NCBI GenBank assembly: GCA_030681135.1
Contig: JAUXXF010000007.1
Span: forward strand, 24,327-88,326
DNA length: 64,000 bases
Direction of reading: 5' to 3'
Source: Chlamydiales bacterium
Lineage (GTDB): Bacteria > Chlamydiota > Chlamydiia > Chlamydiales > SM23-39
How positions within the stretch are numbered: position 1 is the stretch's first letter; every line of letters starts with the position of its first letter. The notes beneath the pieces were generated by a model. That model saw only the letters and a list, made by a program, of their open reading frames with translations. It ran no database searches and was not told the origin of the DNA. Below are positions 44,636-56,225 of the stretch, piece by piece. Made by a program: the position numbers and the translations under genes.

Positions 44636-45427
44636 ATGATTGGTTTTTGCCCTTTGGCTTCAGGTTCGAAAGGAAATTGTATTTTTGTGGGCACGAAAAC
44701 GACTCGTGTACTAATTGATGCGGGGCTTTCTGTATTGGAGCTTACGAATCGTTTGCGTCAAATTGATGTAGATATCTCTTCTATTCAAGCGGTTTTAGTG
44801 ACTCATGAACATAGCGACCATATTAAAGGTCTGAAAACATTAGCGGCACGTTTTGGGATTGCTGTATTGACTAATGCGGAAACTGCAAAGGGAATTTCTG
44901 CAGTTTTAGGGGTGAAGTTGCGCTACAAGCTATTTACAACAGGAGAACCGTTTGTTTTCGGAGATCTGGAGGTGCATCCATTTAGTATATCGCACGATAC
45001 GTTAGATCCTGTCGCATTTACAATCGTCCATGATGGATTGAAAATGGGTTTTTGCACAGATCTTGGCTTCGCTACTTCTTTAGTCAAAAAGCACTTAGAG
45101 AAGTGCGATTATCTATATCTTGAAGCCAATCACCAACCATCGATGGTTTATGCTTCAGCTCGTCCTGAAATTCTTAAACAACGGATTTTGGGTAGGCAAG
45201 GACACTTGTCTAATGAAGATTGCGCTAGATTAATTGTTGCCGTCTGGCATGAAGGGCTCAAACATGTACACTTAGCGCATTTGTCAAGAGAGTGTAATAC
45301 GGATGAAGTGGCTCTTCAAGTTGTAGGTAATTTTCTGCAAGAGCAAGGCATTGCAGTTCCGCTTTCCATTGCGCATCAAGAAGAGATATCTCAAGCTATT
45401 TCTTTTCATTCGAATATGGTCTATTGA
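44636..45427 (+). CDS. MBL-fold hydrolase of the YycJ/WalJ type
   Basis: A metallo-beta-lactamase-fold protein with the pattern CPLASGSKGNCIFVG at the start and VTHEHSDHIKGL as the di-zinc motif. YycJ-type proteins are probable 5'-3' exonucleases or phosphodiesterases that act in DNA mismatch repair or cell-wall signalling. I take ATG 44636 (AGGCGG 5 bases upstream), giving 263 residues; an earlier ATG at 44576 adds 20 residues with weak support. It is followed by a short hairpin repeat. Confidence 0.85.
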   Translation: MIGFCPLASGSKGNCIFVGTKTTRVLIDAGLSVLELTNRLRQIDVDISSIQAVLVTHEHSDHIKGLKTLAARFGIAVLTNAETAKGISAVLGVKLRYKLFTTGEPFVFGDLEVHPFSISHDTLDPVAFTIVHDGLKMGFCTDLGFATSLVKKHLEKCDYLYLEANHQPSMVYASARPEILKQRILGRQGHLSNEDCARLIVAVWHEGLKHVHLAHLSRECNTDEVALQVVGNFLQEQGIAVPLSIAHQEEISQAISFHSNMVY

Positions 45428-45431
45428 TAAG

Positions 45432-45461
45432 AGACCTCTTTCGAATTTACGCAAGAGGTCC
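45432..45461. repeat. Short inverted repeat with the TACGCAAGAGGT core
   Basis: GACCTCTT (45433-45440) and AAGAGGTC (45453-45460) are inverted around TCGAATTTACGC. The right half is the TACGCAAGAGGT word also found at 13758 and 16076. It could be a terminator, or the fused ends of an excised insertion element. Confidence 0.6.
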
Positions 45462-45471
45462 GTAGGGTGAG

Positions 45472-45927
45472 TTAATTAATAGTTCCTATAGGAATAGCCA
45501 TTACTTGGCCGGAGAGATACCGGTCAAGCAGATCTTGATTGGACAATCTGCCAAAAGCTTTGATTCCTAACCCTGCAATGGTTGCTTGCGTAAGGAAGTA
45601 GCACCCTGCTTGAAGAAGATGAGGTGTTGCAGCTTTTTCTAGAAATGGAAAAACAGTCACGGCAACCACCCATGCTTGCAATGGATAAAAGGCCACCGTC
45701 GCCACAAACAAACTTGTCATCGTTAAAGAAACGATGACAAGAGGGTTTCGTATGTTTTTCAATAATAAATCGACAGGCTGAACAGCCCAGCTAAAGGTTC
45801 TGCCGATAGACTCCAGACGTCCTACTTCCCGAGGCTCTATAAGAGAGCCTCTCTCGGTGTCTAGAAATCCACGAGCTAACGTGAAGGAAAAGAAACTCTT
45901 CCATGAAGGAAAGCCTGTAGGAGTCAT
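45472..45927 (-). CDS. hypothetical membrane protein, paralogue of its neighbour
   Basis: 151 residues. It aligns by eye with the next gene: IRNPLVIVSLTMTSLFVATV here against VANPKVITVALTAMGLY there, then GLGIKAFGRLSNQDL against GAGMRAYGRFSNETL. Two to three hydrophobic segments (about 58-80, 80-120) are predicted. No signal peptide. Chlamydial membrane proteins without other homologues are often inclusion-membrane candidates, but this is only a guess. It overlaps its upstream paralogue by 4 bases. Confidence 0.65.
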   Translation of the reverse strand: MTPTGFPSWKSFFSFTLARGFLDTERGSLIEPREVGRLESIGRTFSWAVQPVDLLLKNIRNPLVIVSLTMTSLFVATVAFYPLQAWVVAVTVFPFLEKAATPHLLQAGCYFLTQATIAGLGIKAFGRLSNQDLLDRYLSGQVMAIPIGTIN

Positions 45928-46397
45928 CTTTTACCTGATGCAGGAGTCTGTGTCATTGATTGTGCAACTGGTTGGTTTTTTCCTTCAAATGTTGCCATGA
46001 GGGTCTCATTAGAGAAACGGCCATAGGCTCTCATACCTGCTCCTATAATCAGGGCGCAAATAAAGAGATAAGATCCGAATCGAAGAAGTTCAAGACCTGG
46101 AAGAGGAAGAACTTCGAAAGCCCATTTTGTGAGGGCAATGGTTTCAGACGCATAGAACGCGAGAGAATTTGAGTAAAGGCCCATAGCAGTTAAAGCCACG
46201 GTAATGACTTTTGGATTAGCAACTGCTTTATAAATTTCTCTGGGAAGATCTTCTACGGTCCAAAGAATCGCATTTCCTGCTCGCTCTATGAGATTACTGT
46301 CATGTTGTTGAATGTTTTTTTTGAGACCTAGCTCAGCATAGGACTTAAATGTTCCAAATAGACCGCTATTTCTCGGTAAGGTTACGTTGTGTGCCAT
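45924..46397 (-). CDS. hypothetical membrane protein, tandem paralogue
   Basis: 157 residues, the first of a two-gene unit with 4-base overlap. Hydrophobic stretches KVITVALTAMGLYSNSLAF and LRFGSYLFICALIIGAGM define probable membrane segments; the tail (GKNQPVAQSMTQTPASGKR) is polar. GGAG stands 6 bases before the ATG. It arose by duplication with the downstream gene; no known family recognised. A TA-flanked repeat lies immediately upstream. Confidence 0.65.
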   Translation of the reverse strand: MAHNVTLPRNSGLFGTFKSYAELGLKKNIQQHDSNLIERAGNAILWTVEDLPREIYKAVANPKVITVALTAMGLYSNSLAFYASETIALTKWAFEVLPLPGLELLRFGSYLFICALIIGAGMRAYGRFSNETLMATFEGKNQPVAQSMTQTPASGKR

Positions 46398-46419
46398 GAA
46401 AACTCCATTTAATGTTTTA

Positions 46420-46480
46420 GAGAGTGTCTAGAAAGTAGGAACCTGAAAATCAACGAACCCTTACTTTGTAGACACCCTCT
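46420..46480. mobile_element. 61-bp deletion derivative of the TA-flanked element
   Basis: GAGAGTGTCTAGAAAGTAGG on the left and CTTACTTTGTAGACACCCTCT on the right repeat the ends of the 172-bp element at 35045, with GAAAATCAACGAACCC between. TA lies at 46418-46419 and 46481-46482. Most of the centre and one arm are missing. A fragment of the same end (TAGACACCCTCT) lies near 59814-59825. Confidence 0.7.
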
Positions 46481-46540
46481 TACTTTGTTTCGACCGAAGA
46501 CTATAAACTTCTTGAGGATTAAGGTCAAAACGGAATTTTT

Positions 46541-47419
46541 TTACTTGATGGGGAGCGTAAATCCGTCGCCAATCCAAGTGGCTTTGCAGGCAATATTGTG
46601 CTCTTGTAGCTGTTTTTCTATAGAGCTTTGAAGAGCTTGGAGCTCAACATCGGTATGGCTGGGGTCGTGATGGGTGACTAGCCAGCGGGTTGTTTGCGTT
46701 TGCTCGATGAGATAGAGAGCGTTTAAGGCAGACGAGTGTCCCCAACCGACTCTATGTAGATATTCTTCTGGAGTATACTGCGCTTCATGGATCAGTAGAT
46801 CGGAGCCTCTCAGGAATTGAATGAGGCTTGTATAAGGATCAGAGATTTCTTTGGGGATGTTTTTTAGGGCTCCGTGGTAGCCTTGGAGCATTTCATTATC
46901 TGTGATATAGCCAAATGTGAAGTGGGGTGTTTTGATTTTAAAGCCGTATGTCAAGCAGGGATGATGGGTGCTATGAAAATCGAGGGTTACTTGATCGAGC
47001 ACAAGAGGTGTTTTTTCTTCGATCGTTTTGAACTGTAAATTCGCTTTTACTTGTTCTAGGCGGATCGGGAAAAATTCTGGAGAGAGAACCTCAGAGACGA
47101 GCTCTTCATAGGATCTGCCAATATTCGGAGGTGTCCAGATCGTTATTTTGATGTCTGGTTCATAGATCGGATCAAAAAAAGGGATGCCGATAAAATGGTC
47201 CCAGTGGGAGTGGCTTAAAAAAAGGTGGATATGGCGTATATTTTGCCTGACAAGTTCTTTGCCAAGAGGACGAATGCCGGTCCCTGCATCAAAGATGAAA
47301 ACCTGGTTTTCATAGCGCATTTCAAGCGCACAGGTATTGCCCCCAAATTGTGCATAGTCAGGGCCGCTTACTGCGCAAGAGCCTCTGGTTCCCCAAAATT
47401 TAAGATAGTTCTTCGTCAT
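46541..47419 (-). CDS. MBL-fold metal-dependent hydrolase
   Basis: A 292-residue metallo-beta-lactamase-fold hydrolase resembling phosphoribosyl 1,2-cyclic phosphodiesterase and RNase Z-like enzymes: FWGTRGSCAVSGPDYAQFGG at the start, the zinc motif LSHSHWDHFIGIPFF, later LVTHHDPSHTD. The substrate cannot be told. GAGG is 6 bases before the ATG. The start overlaps the ftsK end by 20 bases, so the two share a transcript. Confidence 0.8.
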   Translation of the reverse strand: MTKNYLKFWGTRGSCAVSGPDYAQFGGNTCALEMRYENQVFIFDAGTGIRPLGKELVRQNIRHIHLFLSHSHWDHFIGIPFFDPIYEPDIKITIWTPPNIGRSYEELVSEVLSPEFFPIRLEQVKANLQFKTIEEKTPLVLDQVTLDFHSTHHPCLTYGFKIKTPHFTFGYITDNEMLQGYHGALKNIPKEISDPYTSLIQFLRGSDLLIHEAQYTPEEYLHRVGWGHSSALNALYLIEQTQTTRWLVTHHDPSHTDVELQALQSSIEKQLQEHNIACKATWIGDGFTLPIK

Positions 47420-49778
47420 CTGATTCCTCTTTGGGGTCAGCAGTCTGATTCGCTAAAACTCTTCGAGGGCGGGCTCCTTCTTGTGGACCAATAATCCCAT
47501 TCATTTCGAGCGCGTCCATGAGAGACGCTGCTCTCGCATAGCCGATTTTTAGTTTTCTTTGTAAATAGGTAGTCGATGCGCTTTTTGAGCCTAAAACCGT
47601 GGAGAGCGCTTGATCATAGAGAGGATCGTTAGGTTTGTCGTCGTCTTTATCGGGACCTATGTCGGCTCTTTGAAACGAGTCAAATGAAGGAATGAGATAG
47701 TTAGGTGGAGATTGTTTGCAGATTTGATCGATGATTTGATTGATGTCCTCATCGCTGATATAAGATCCTTGCGCTCGGATCAGCTGAGAAGAACCTGGGG
47801 GTAAAAAGAGGCAATCTCCATTGCCGAGCAGACTCTCAGCCCCTACTTCATCGAGGATGATTTGTGAGTTGATCCGAGAAGCGACTTTAAACGAAATTCG
47901 GGTTGGAATGTTTGCTTTGATGATCCCTGTAATCACTTCCCGAGAAGGGCGCTGTGTGGCTAAAATCAGATGGATGCCGACGGCTCTTGCCATTTGAGCG
48001 ATCCGAGCGATCGGAGTTTCAAGATCTGCGCTTGAAGCCATCATCAGGTCTGCAAATTCATCGACGATGGCAACGATCATCGGCATTTGCTCAGGAATAG
48101 GGATATTCAAAGAGGCTTCGAGATCTTTGTTGATTTTTCGAACATTAAATGCGCCGATATTACGAAGACCAAGCTGTTTGAGGATTTCATAACGGACCTG
48201 CATTTCTTTAACAAGCCATTGCAGAGCAGAATAGGCGCCGTGAGCCTCTGTAATCACGGGAGCAATCATGTGAGGAAGGCGAGAATATTGGGTAAGCTCC
48301 ACTTTTTTCGGGTCGATCATTAGCAATTTTACTTCATCTGGCCTTGCATTCATCAAAATTGACATCACAATCGTATTGACGCACACCGATTTACCAGAGC
48401 CAGTTGCTCCTGCAATCAAACAATGAGGCATTTTAGCAAGATCAGAAAATACACACTCTCCATTGACTGCTTTTCCTAATAAAACAGGAATCGAAAGGCG
48501 TCTTCCTTTTTGTTGATATTGGATGAGTAGCTCTTTGAAGCTGACTTCTTGAGGATGAAGAGCCGGGATTTCGACGCCGACGGCTGCTTTTCCCGGTATG
48601 GGAGCGACAATTCGAATGGATTTTGCCTGCATATTGAGCGCAATATCATTTTCGAGCGTTTTAATCTTTTGTACTTTTACGCCAATAGAAGGGTGCACTT
48701 CAAAAGAGGTAATGGTGGGCCCGCTATTAATTTCTCCTACTTTAGCCTCAATGCCAAAGCTTTTTAGAGTCTCTTCCAAGACGGCGGCTTGGTGCATGAG
48801 ATCTTTTTTTAAGGTCGGCTGATCGATTTTTTGAGCGGGACTGGTGAGAAGATTTGGTGAGGGGATTTTATAAGAAGCGTCTTTACGCAAAATAAGAGCT
48901 TTTGTAGGAAATATTTCTAGCTCTTTTTCTTTAGGAGGATTGAGCTTGATCATTGGAGAAATTGTGCTCTCTTTTTTGATCACCTCTTTTTTCATCTCAG
49001 TTTTTATCTCGACAGGTTTTGGGGCTTTTGCAGCGGGTTTTTCAGGCAGCGGGATGTTGATTTTGAGGTTTTTCGGTTCGCTTGGGCTTGGACTAAGGCC
49101 TGTATAAATTCTCTCTGGGGTTTTAAAAACAGGTTTTTTTTCTAGCCGTTTAGATAGCCAATGGATGAAGCTTTGAAGGATGAAAAAAATCTGTTTTAAT
49201 TTGAGAACAATTCGCATGCGAGTCAATAGCAGACAAGAGGCTAGCGCTAGACAAGAAAAAATCAGAGCAGTGCCAATAGGGCTGAGCATATTCATCAAGT
49301 TGAGAGCTGGTAGATCAGCGTAGAGAAAATAAAACGGAATGCCACCAAGATTGGAGCGAATGATTGTCTGTGGGTAAGGGGTGTATACAACGATTGTTTC
49401 CGTGACGACTCGATCTTGAAAGTAGGCTGCTTGCTTAGGGTAGGACTCTGCAAAGGCTGTGAGTAAAAAAGAAGCTGAAAGAAGCAGAATGGAAAAATAG
49501 AGCTGATCATAAGCAGGATGAGTGGATTTGCGCCCCAAAAGCCACTTTAGACCGACTCCAAAAAAGTAAACAGGAAAGAGATAAGCGCTCAGTCCGAAGA
49601 TGTATTCGCTGGCCCAGGCAATGATGTAACCTACATACCCCAACCAGTTGCTTTGAGGATCTAAGTAGGAAAATGTCGAAAGAGAGATCAATCCTAAAAA
49701 ACTTAAAAAAAGAAAAAATAATCCTTGCGCATCGGGATGAACTGGCTTTTTTTCTGTTTTTTTGGCTGTTTTACGCAT
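47400..49778 (-). CDS. ftsK: DNA translocase FtsK
   Basis: Pumps DNA through the division septum and activates dimer resolution. 792 residues: N-terminal transmembrane helices (FFLFLSFLGLISLSTFSYL and on), a Lys/Pro-rich linker, the motor with Walker A GATGSGKSVCVNT and Walker B VKLLMIDPKKVELT, AQMARAVGIHLILATQRPSR, and the gamma winged helix (GYARAASLMDALEMNGIIG). Chlamydiae lack FtsZ, so FtsK is important here. It overlaps uppP by 8 bases. Confidence 0.96.
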   Translation of the reverse strand: MRKTAKKTEKKPVHPDAQGLFFLFLSFLGLISLSTFSYLDPQSNWLGYVGYIIAWASEYIFGLSAYLFPVYFFGVGLKWLLGRKSTHPAYDQLYFSILLLSASFLLTAFAESYPKQAAYFQDRVVTETIVVYTPYPQTIIRSNLGGIPFYFLYADLPALNLMNMLSPIGTALIFSCLALASCLLLTRMRIVLKLKQIFFILQSFIHWLSKRLEKKPVFKTPERIYTGLSPSPSEPKNLKINIPLPEKPAAKAPKPVEIKTEMKKEVIKKESTISPMIKLNPPKEKELEIFPTKALILRKDASYKIPSPNLLTSPAQKIDQPTLKKDLMHQAAVLEETLKSFGIEAKVGEINSGPTITSFEVHPSIGVKVQKIKTLENDIALNMQAKSIRIVAPIPGKAAVGVEIPALHPQEVSFKELLIQYQQKGRRLSIPVLLGKAVNGECVFSDLAKMPHCLIAGATGSGKSVCVNTIVMSILMNARPDEVKLLMIDPKKVELTQYSRLPHMIAPVITEAHGAYSALQWLVKEMQVRYEILKQLGLRNIGAFNVRKINKDLEASLNIPIPEQMPMIVAIVDEFADLMMASSADLETPIARIAQMARAVGIHLILATQRPSREVITGIIKANIPTRISFKVASRINSQIILDEVGAESLLGNGDCLFLPPGSSQLIRAQGSYISDEDINQIIDQICKQSPPNYLIPSFDSFQRADIGPDKDDDKPNDPLYDQALSTVLGSKSASTTYLQRKLKIGYARAASLMDALEMNGIIGPQEGARPRRVLANQTADPKEESDDEELS

Positions 49779-50544
49779 GGAATAAACCCAAAGCTAAAAG
49801 ACCTGTCAACGCGCAGTAACAAGCAAGTAAGGGAACTGCTCTAGCTGATTGGTAAATCCGAAAGACCCAGTGAATGCTGAGAAGACCAAAGAAAAAAGCG
49901 CTGATAAAGCCTATAAAATAGCAGCTGCAAGGGAGCAAGGTAACCGGATCTTTTTGTTGAAACAGTTTTATCGTCTCTAGACATTGTCCTCCGAGAATAG
50001 TAGGAATCGAAAGGATAAAAGAAAAACGGGCGGCTTCGATCCAAGGTAGGCCGCGGACGCGGGCAGCTGCGATCGTCGATCCGCTACGTGAAATACCAGG
50101 TATAAAGGCGAGTGTCTGCATGAATCCTATCCATAACATATCTTGCCATTTTAGATCTTTTATATCTCTTGTTTGAATGCGGAGAAGGTAGCTTAGCCCT
50201 AAAAGAGCTGACGTGATAAGCAGACCAAAACCTATGTAATAAGGGTGATCTAGGCTCGCTCGGAGATCTTTTGCTAAAAAATAGACTGGGACGAGGGGGA
50301 TTAGGGATAAAGAAAAAATAGCCAGGCGTTGTGGGTTTTTGAACAGGTCTAATATCGATGTTCGTAAATAAATCATAGCAGCACAGACTGTTCCTGCATG
50401 GCAGACGAGATCAAAATATTTAGAGCCCCCCCCAGGAAGGTCAAGAAGCCACCTGGTAAACTGTAGGTGGGAAGAGGAGCTAATAGGTAAAAATTCTGTG
50501 AAACCTTGGACGAGGCCTAAAATAAGCGCTTCGATAAGGGACAT
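49771..50544 (-). CDS. uppP: Undecaprenyl-diphosphatase
   Basis: Recycles the lipid carrier for peptidoglycan and other envelope sugars. 257 residues, multispanning. Signs: LGLVQGFTEFLPISSSSHL near the start and FIPGISRSGSTIAAARVRGL in the second motif. The ATG region overlaps nothing upstream, and tRNA-His lies just before it in the same orientation. FtsK follows with an 8-base overlap. Confidence 0.94.
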   Translation of the reverse strand: MSLIEALILGLVQGFTEFLPISSSSHLQFTRWLLDLPGGGSKYFDLVCHAGTVCAAMIYLRTSILDLFKNPQRLAIFSLSLIPLVPVYFLAKDLRASLDHPYYIGFGLLITSALLGLSYLLRIQTRDIKDLKWQDMLWIGFMQTLAFIPGISRSGSTIAAARVRGLPWIEAARFSFILSIPTILGGQCLETIKLFQQKDPVTLLPCSCYFIGFISAFFFGLLSIHWVFRIYQSARAVPLLACYCALTGLLALGLFHA

Positions 50545-50564
50545 AAACTGGCCCTGTTAAAAAA

Positions 50565-50641
50565 TGGGGCGAACGACGGGGCTCGAACCCGCGACATCTG
50601 GAACCACAATCCAACGCTCTACCAACTGAGCTACGATCGCC
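50565..50641 (-). tRNA. tRNA-His (anticodon GTG)
   Basis: Cloverleaf by hand: G-1, acceptor GCGATCG with CGTTCGC, TA, D-arm GCTCAG...GAGC, anticodon arm TTGGA-TTGTGGT-TCCAG (anticodon GTG), T-arm GCGGG-TTCGAGC-CCCGT, discriminator C73 and an encoded CCA followed by T6. G-1 opposite C73 is the tRNA-His identity element. The acceptor stem has a U5-U68 mismatch. Confidence 0.95.
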
Positions 50642-50719
50642 ACGTAAAGTTTAACAGTATATTTGGCCTGTTGATATTCGTCAACAAGTGAGGGATGAGC
50701 CTATCCGTAATCTAGAGGA

Positions 50720-50777
50720 AAAATGATAGAACGATGTAACGATAATTTTTTTTATTGTTATATCGTTCTATCATTTT
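50720..50777. repeat. Inverted repeat between tRNA-His and DUF721
   Basis: AAAATGATAGAACGATGTAACGATAA (arm 50720-50745) pairs with TTGTTATATCGTTCTATCATTTT (50755-50777): 20 of 21 outer positions match, with a T-rich loop. Placed between divergent genes, it may terminate readthrough on either strand or bind a regulator of the gyrase cluster. No element of the same sequence was seen elsewhere. Confidence 0.6.
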
Positions 50778-50896
50778 CATCGTTGATCTTGCTGTTTGAT
50801 CCCAATACTTATAAGAATTTTAATATATCTATTTTCTGGCTGTTTTTTGTTGAGTTTTTGCGGATTTTTTATTACGATAGGAAGAGAGGTTTGCTG

Positions 50897-51229
50897 ATGC
50901 GTACGCCCAAAAATTTTGATGGAACTTCTTTAACAAGTAAAGAAATGAGCCCGCTTCTTAGCCAGGTTCTTGCTGAAATTAGCAAGCAGGCAGGACATGG
51001 TGGGCAAGAAATTCTTTTAGCTTGGGAGCGAATTTTAGGGTCAAAATTTGCCTTTTTAACAAAGGCTGTTGGAGTGCAAGATGGGGTCTTGACCGTGAAA
51101 GTAAAAAGCTCTACTCTGTATAGTTTGCTGCACCAGCATGAAAAGCCCCGTTTGCTCACGGAGCTACAAAAGCAATTTCCAAAGGCAGGGATACGAGATA
51201 TTGTATTTCGGGTCGGAAGATTTACGTGA
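50897..51229 (+). CDS. DUF721 (DciA-like) protein
   Basis: A 110-residue member of the DUF721 family; the related DciA loads replicative helicase in bacteria without DnaC. Signs: SPLLSQVLAEISKQAGHGGQ, LLAWERILGSKFAFLTKA, DGVLTVKVKSSTLYSLL. ATG 50897 gives the usual size (AGAGG 7 bases upstream); the open frame goes up to 50723 through the inverted repeat and would add a hydrophobic leader without support. It stands before gyrB as in other chlamydiae. Confidence 0.8.
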   Translation: MRTPKNFDGTSLTSKEMSPLLSQVLAEISKQAGHGGQEILLAWERILGSKFAFLTKAVGVQDGVLTVKVKSSTLYSLLHQHEKPRLLTELQKQFPKAGIRDIVFRVGRFT

Positions 51230-51243
51230 GATTCTAATTCTAA

Positions 51244-53733
<2,490 letters not shown>

Positions 53734-53742
53734 AGGTCCGAC

Positions 53743-56223
53743 ATGTCTTATACCAAAGATGAAGTGATTGTTCTACGCAACGTTGAAGAGGAGATGCGAG
53801 AGAGCTATCTCCGCTATTCGATGTCGGTCATTGTTTCTCGCGCTTTGCCTGATGTCCGCGATGGATTAAAACCTTCGCAACGTCGTATTTTATATGCGAT
53901 GAGACAGCTTAATCTCACTCCTGGAGCGAAACACAGAAAATGTGCCAAGATCTCTGGCGATACGTCGGGCGATTACCATCCTCATGGAGAGACGGTGATT
54001 TATCCTACCTTAGTGCGGATGGCGCAAGATTGGATGATGCGCTATTGCTTGATCAATGGTCAGGGAAACTTTGGATCGATAGATGGCGATCCTCCAGCTG
54101 CAATGCGTTACACTGAAGCGCGCCTTACTTCTGCTGCCATGGCTCTTATGGAAGATCTCGATAAAGATACCGTTGAGATGGTGGCTAACTATGATGAGAC
54201 AAAGACAGAACCTGTCGTTTTTCCTTCCAAATTTCCTAATTTGCTTTGCAACGGCTCTTCAGGGATCGCTGTCGGGATGGCGACAAATATTCCTCCTCAT
54301 CATTTGGGAGAGTTGATTGATGCGACGCTTCTCGTATTAGAGGATCGGAATGTTTCGATTGATGAGATCATGAAGGTGATGCCGGGTCCTGATTTTCCGA
54401 CAGGAGGAGTGATTTGCGGCTTTCGAGGGATTAAAGAGGCTTATCATACGGGCCGAGGCAAACTGCTCCTTCGAGGATTGCTTCGCATTGAAGATATGCC
54501 TGGAAAGGACAGACAACAGATCGTCGTCGATGAAATTCCCTACAACGTCAATAAATCTCGCCTCATCGAACAAATGGCAGAGCTGATTACGAATAAAGTG
54601 ATTCCATCTATCTCCGATGTTCGCGATGAATCGGATAAAGATGGTCTTCGGATTGTGCTTGAGCTCAAAAGGGGAGAAATTCCTGATGTGACGATCAATC
54701 AGCTCTATAAAAATAGCGATCTGCAAGTCACGTTTGGCTGCAACATGCTGGCGCTCGATCACGGACTTCCTCGAACGATGAACGTCAAGCACTTTATGAG
54801 CTGCTGGATCGATCATCGGATTGAAGTGATTCGCCGTAGGACCCGCTATGATCTTGCCAAAGCAGAAGCCAGAGCCCATATTCTAGAAGGTTATCTAAAA
54901 GCCTTAGATCATTTAGATGAGGTGGTTCGGGTGATCCGAGCTTCTTTGAATCGAGACGCTGCTAGATCAGAGTTAATGGAAAGATTTGATCTCTCTGAGA
55001 AGCAAACTAATGCAGTATTGGATTTAAGGCTCTACCAGTTGACAGGTCTCGAGCATGAGAAGATCGATAGCGAATATCAAGAGCTTTTGATAAAAATTGC
55101 CCATTACAAGGCGATTTTAGCTTCTGAGGCTATGGTGCGCGATATCATTCGCTCAGAGCTAGACGAGCTACGTAAATCTCATAAATCGGAGAGAAAGACA
55201 AAGATTGTTGCTGCTGAAGGGGAATTTCAGATGGAAGATCTGATTGCCGATGAGCCGGTGGTGATTACGATCTCAAACGATGACTACATTAAACGGATGC
55301 CTGTCGATACCTTCCGCGAACAGCGACGAGGCGGCGCCGGCGTGATCGGGATAGAGATGAAAAAAGAGGCTGATGCTGTCAAAGACGTCTATGTCGCCTC
55401 TACTCATGACTATCTCATGATCTTTACTTCTCTAGGCAGATGTTATTGGATGAAAGTTTGGCAGATCCCTGAAGGGGGAAGGCGTACAAAAGGACGTCCT
55501 TTGATCAACTTGTTAGAAGATCTACAGCCCAATGAAAAAGTAGCAGCTATCCTTAAAGTGAAAAGTTTTAACGAAGAGGGAGCCTCTATCCTCCTCGCTA
55601 CTCTTAAGGGGGTCGTTAAAAAAACAGAGCTTTCTGCCTTTAGCAATCCTCGCCGCAAGGGAGTGTTTGCTTTAAATATTGATGAGGGAGATGAGCTGAT
55701 TGCAGCGCGCATTACCCGTCCAGGCCAGCAGATCATGCTCTTTACGAGAAACGGAATGGCAGTTCGTTTTGATGAGGCACTTGTGCGTCCTGTAGGACGA
55801 GTGGCTCGCGGCGTTCGCGGCGTTAGCTTAAAAGATGAAAAAGACAAGGTAGTTAGCTGCGAGACAGTGGTGTCAGGCCAGTCTGTCTTGGTTGTCTGTG
55901 AAAATGGCTTTGGCAAGCGCTCTGAGATTGATGAGTTTCGTCAAACAAACAGAGGCGGCGTCGGAGTTCGTTCGATCCTTACCTCTGAGCGCAACGGCCT
56001 TGTTGTAGGAGCTCTTTCTGTGACAGATTCAGATAGCGTTCTTCTCATGTCGTCAGCGGGTCAGGCAGTACGTATCCCTATGCGAGAAGTGAGGGTGATG
56101 GGACGCTCTACCCAAGGCGTTCGGTTAGTCGCTTTAAAAGAAGAAGATGATTTAGTCATTGCAGCCCAAAAAATAGAAGCTGTGATAGAGAGTGTTGCAG
56201 AGATTACTCCAGAAGAGAGCTAA
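53743..56223 (+). CDS. gyrA: DNA gyrase subunit A
   Basis: The DNA-cleaving subunit. 826 residues: N-terminal breakage-reunion domain with catalytic Tyr123 in [11 protein letters not shown], coiled coil, and beta-pinwheel C-terminal domain. The quinolone region reads [18 protein letters not shown]: at the E. coli positions 82, 83 and 87 it has Glu, Thr and Pro instead of Asp, Ser and Asp. The GyrA-box is QRRGGAG (usual QRRGGKG). AAAGG lies 6 bases before the ATG. Part of the gyrB-gyrA-tmk-holB cluster. Confidence 0.97.
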   Translation: MSYTKDEVIVLRNVEEEMRESYLRYSMSVIVSRALPDVRDGLKPSQRRILYAMRQLNLTPGAKHRKCAKISGDTSGDYHPHGETVIYPTLVRMAQDWMMRYCLINGQGNFGSIDGDPPAAMRYTEARLTSAAMALMEDLDKDTVEMVANYDETKTEPVVFPSKFPNLLCNGSSGIAVGMATNIPPHHLGELIDATLLVLEDRNVSIDEIMKVMPGPDFPTGGVICGFRGIKEAYHTGRGKLLLRGLLRIEDMPGKDRQQIVVDEIPYNVNKSRLIEQMAELITNKVIPSISDVRDESDKDGLRIVLELKRGEIPDVTINQLYKNSDLQVTFGCNMLALDHGLPRTMNVKHFMSCWIDHRIEVIRRRTRYDLAKAEARAHILEGYLKALDHLDEVVRVIRASLNRDAARSELMERFDLSEKQTNAVLDLRLYQLTGLEHEKIDSEYQELLIKIAHYKAILASEAMVRDIIRSELDELRKSHKSERKTKIVAAEGEFQMEDLIADEPVVITISNDDYIKRMPVDTFREQRRGGAGVIGIEMKKEADAVKDVYVASTHDYLMIFTSLGRCYWMKVWQIPEGGRRTKGRPLINLLEDLQPNEKVAAILKVKSFNEEGASILLATLKGVVKKTELSAFSNPRRKGVFALNIDEGDELIAARITRPGQQIMLFTRNGMAVRFDEALVRPVGRVARGVRGVSLKDEKDKVVSCETVVSGQSVLVVCENGFGKRSEIDEFRQTNRGGVGVRSILTSERNGLVVGALSVTDSDSVLLMSSAGQAVRIPMREVRVMGRSTQGVRLVALKEEDDLVIAAQKIEAVIESVAEITPEES

Positions 56224-56225
56224 TT

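Noticed and set aside
50723..50896. N-terminal extension of the DUF721 protein with hydrophobic leader
   Set aside because: The extension is translated from the inverted repeat and AT-rich spacer; the family begins near the ATG at 50897.
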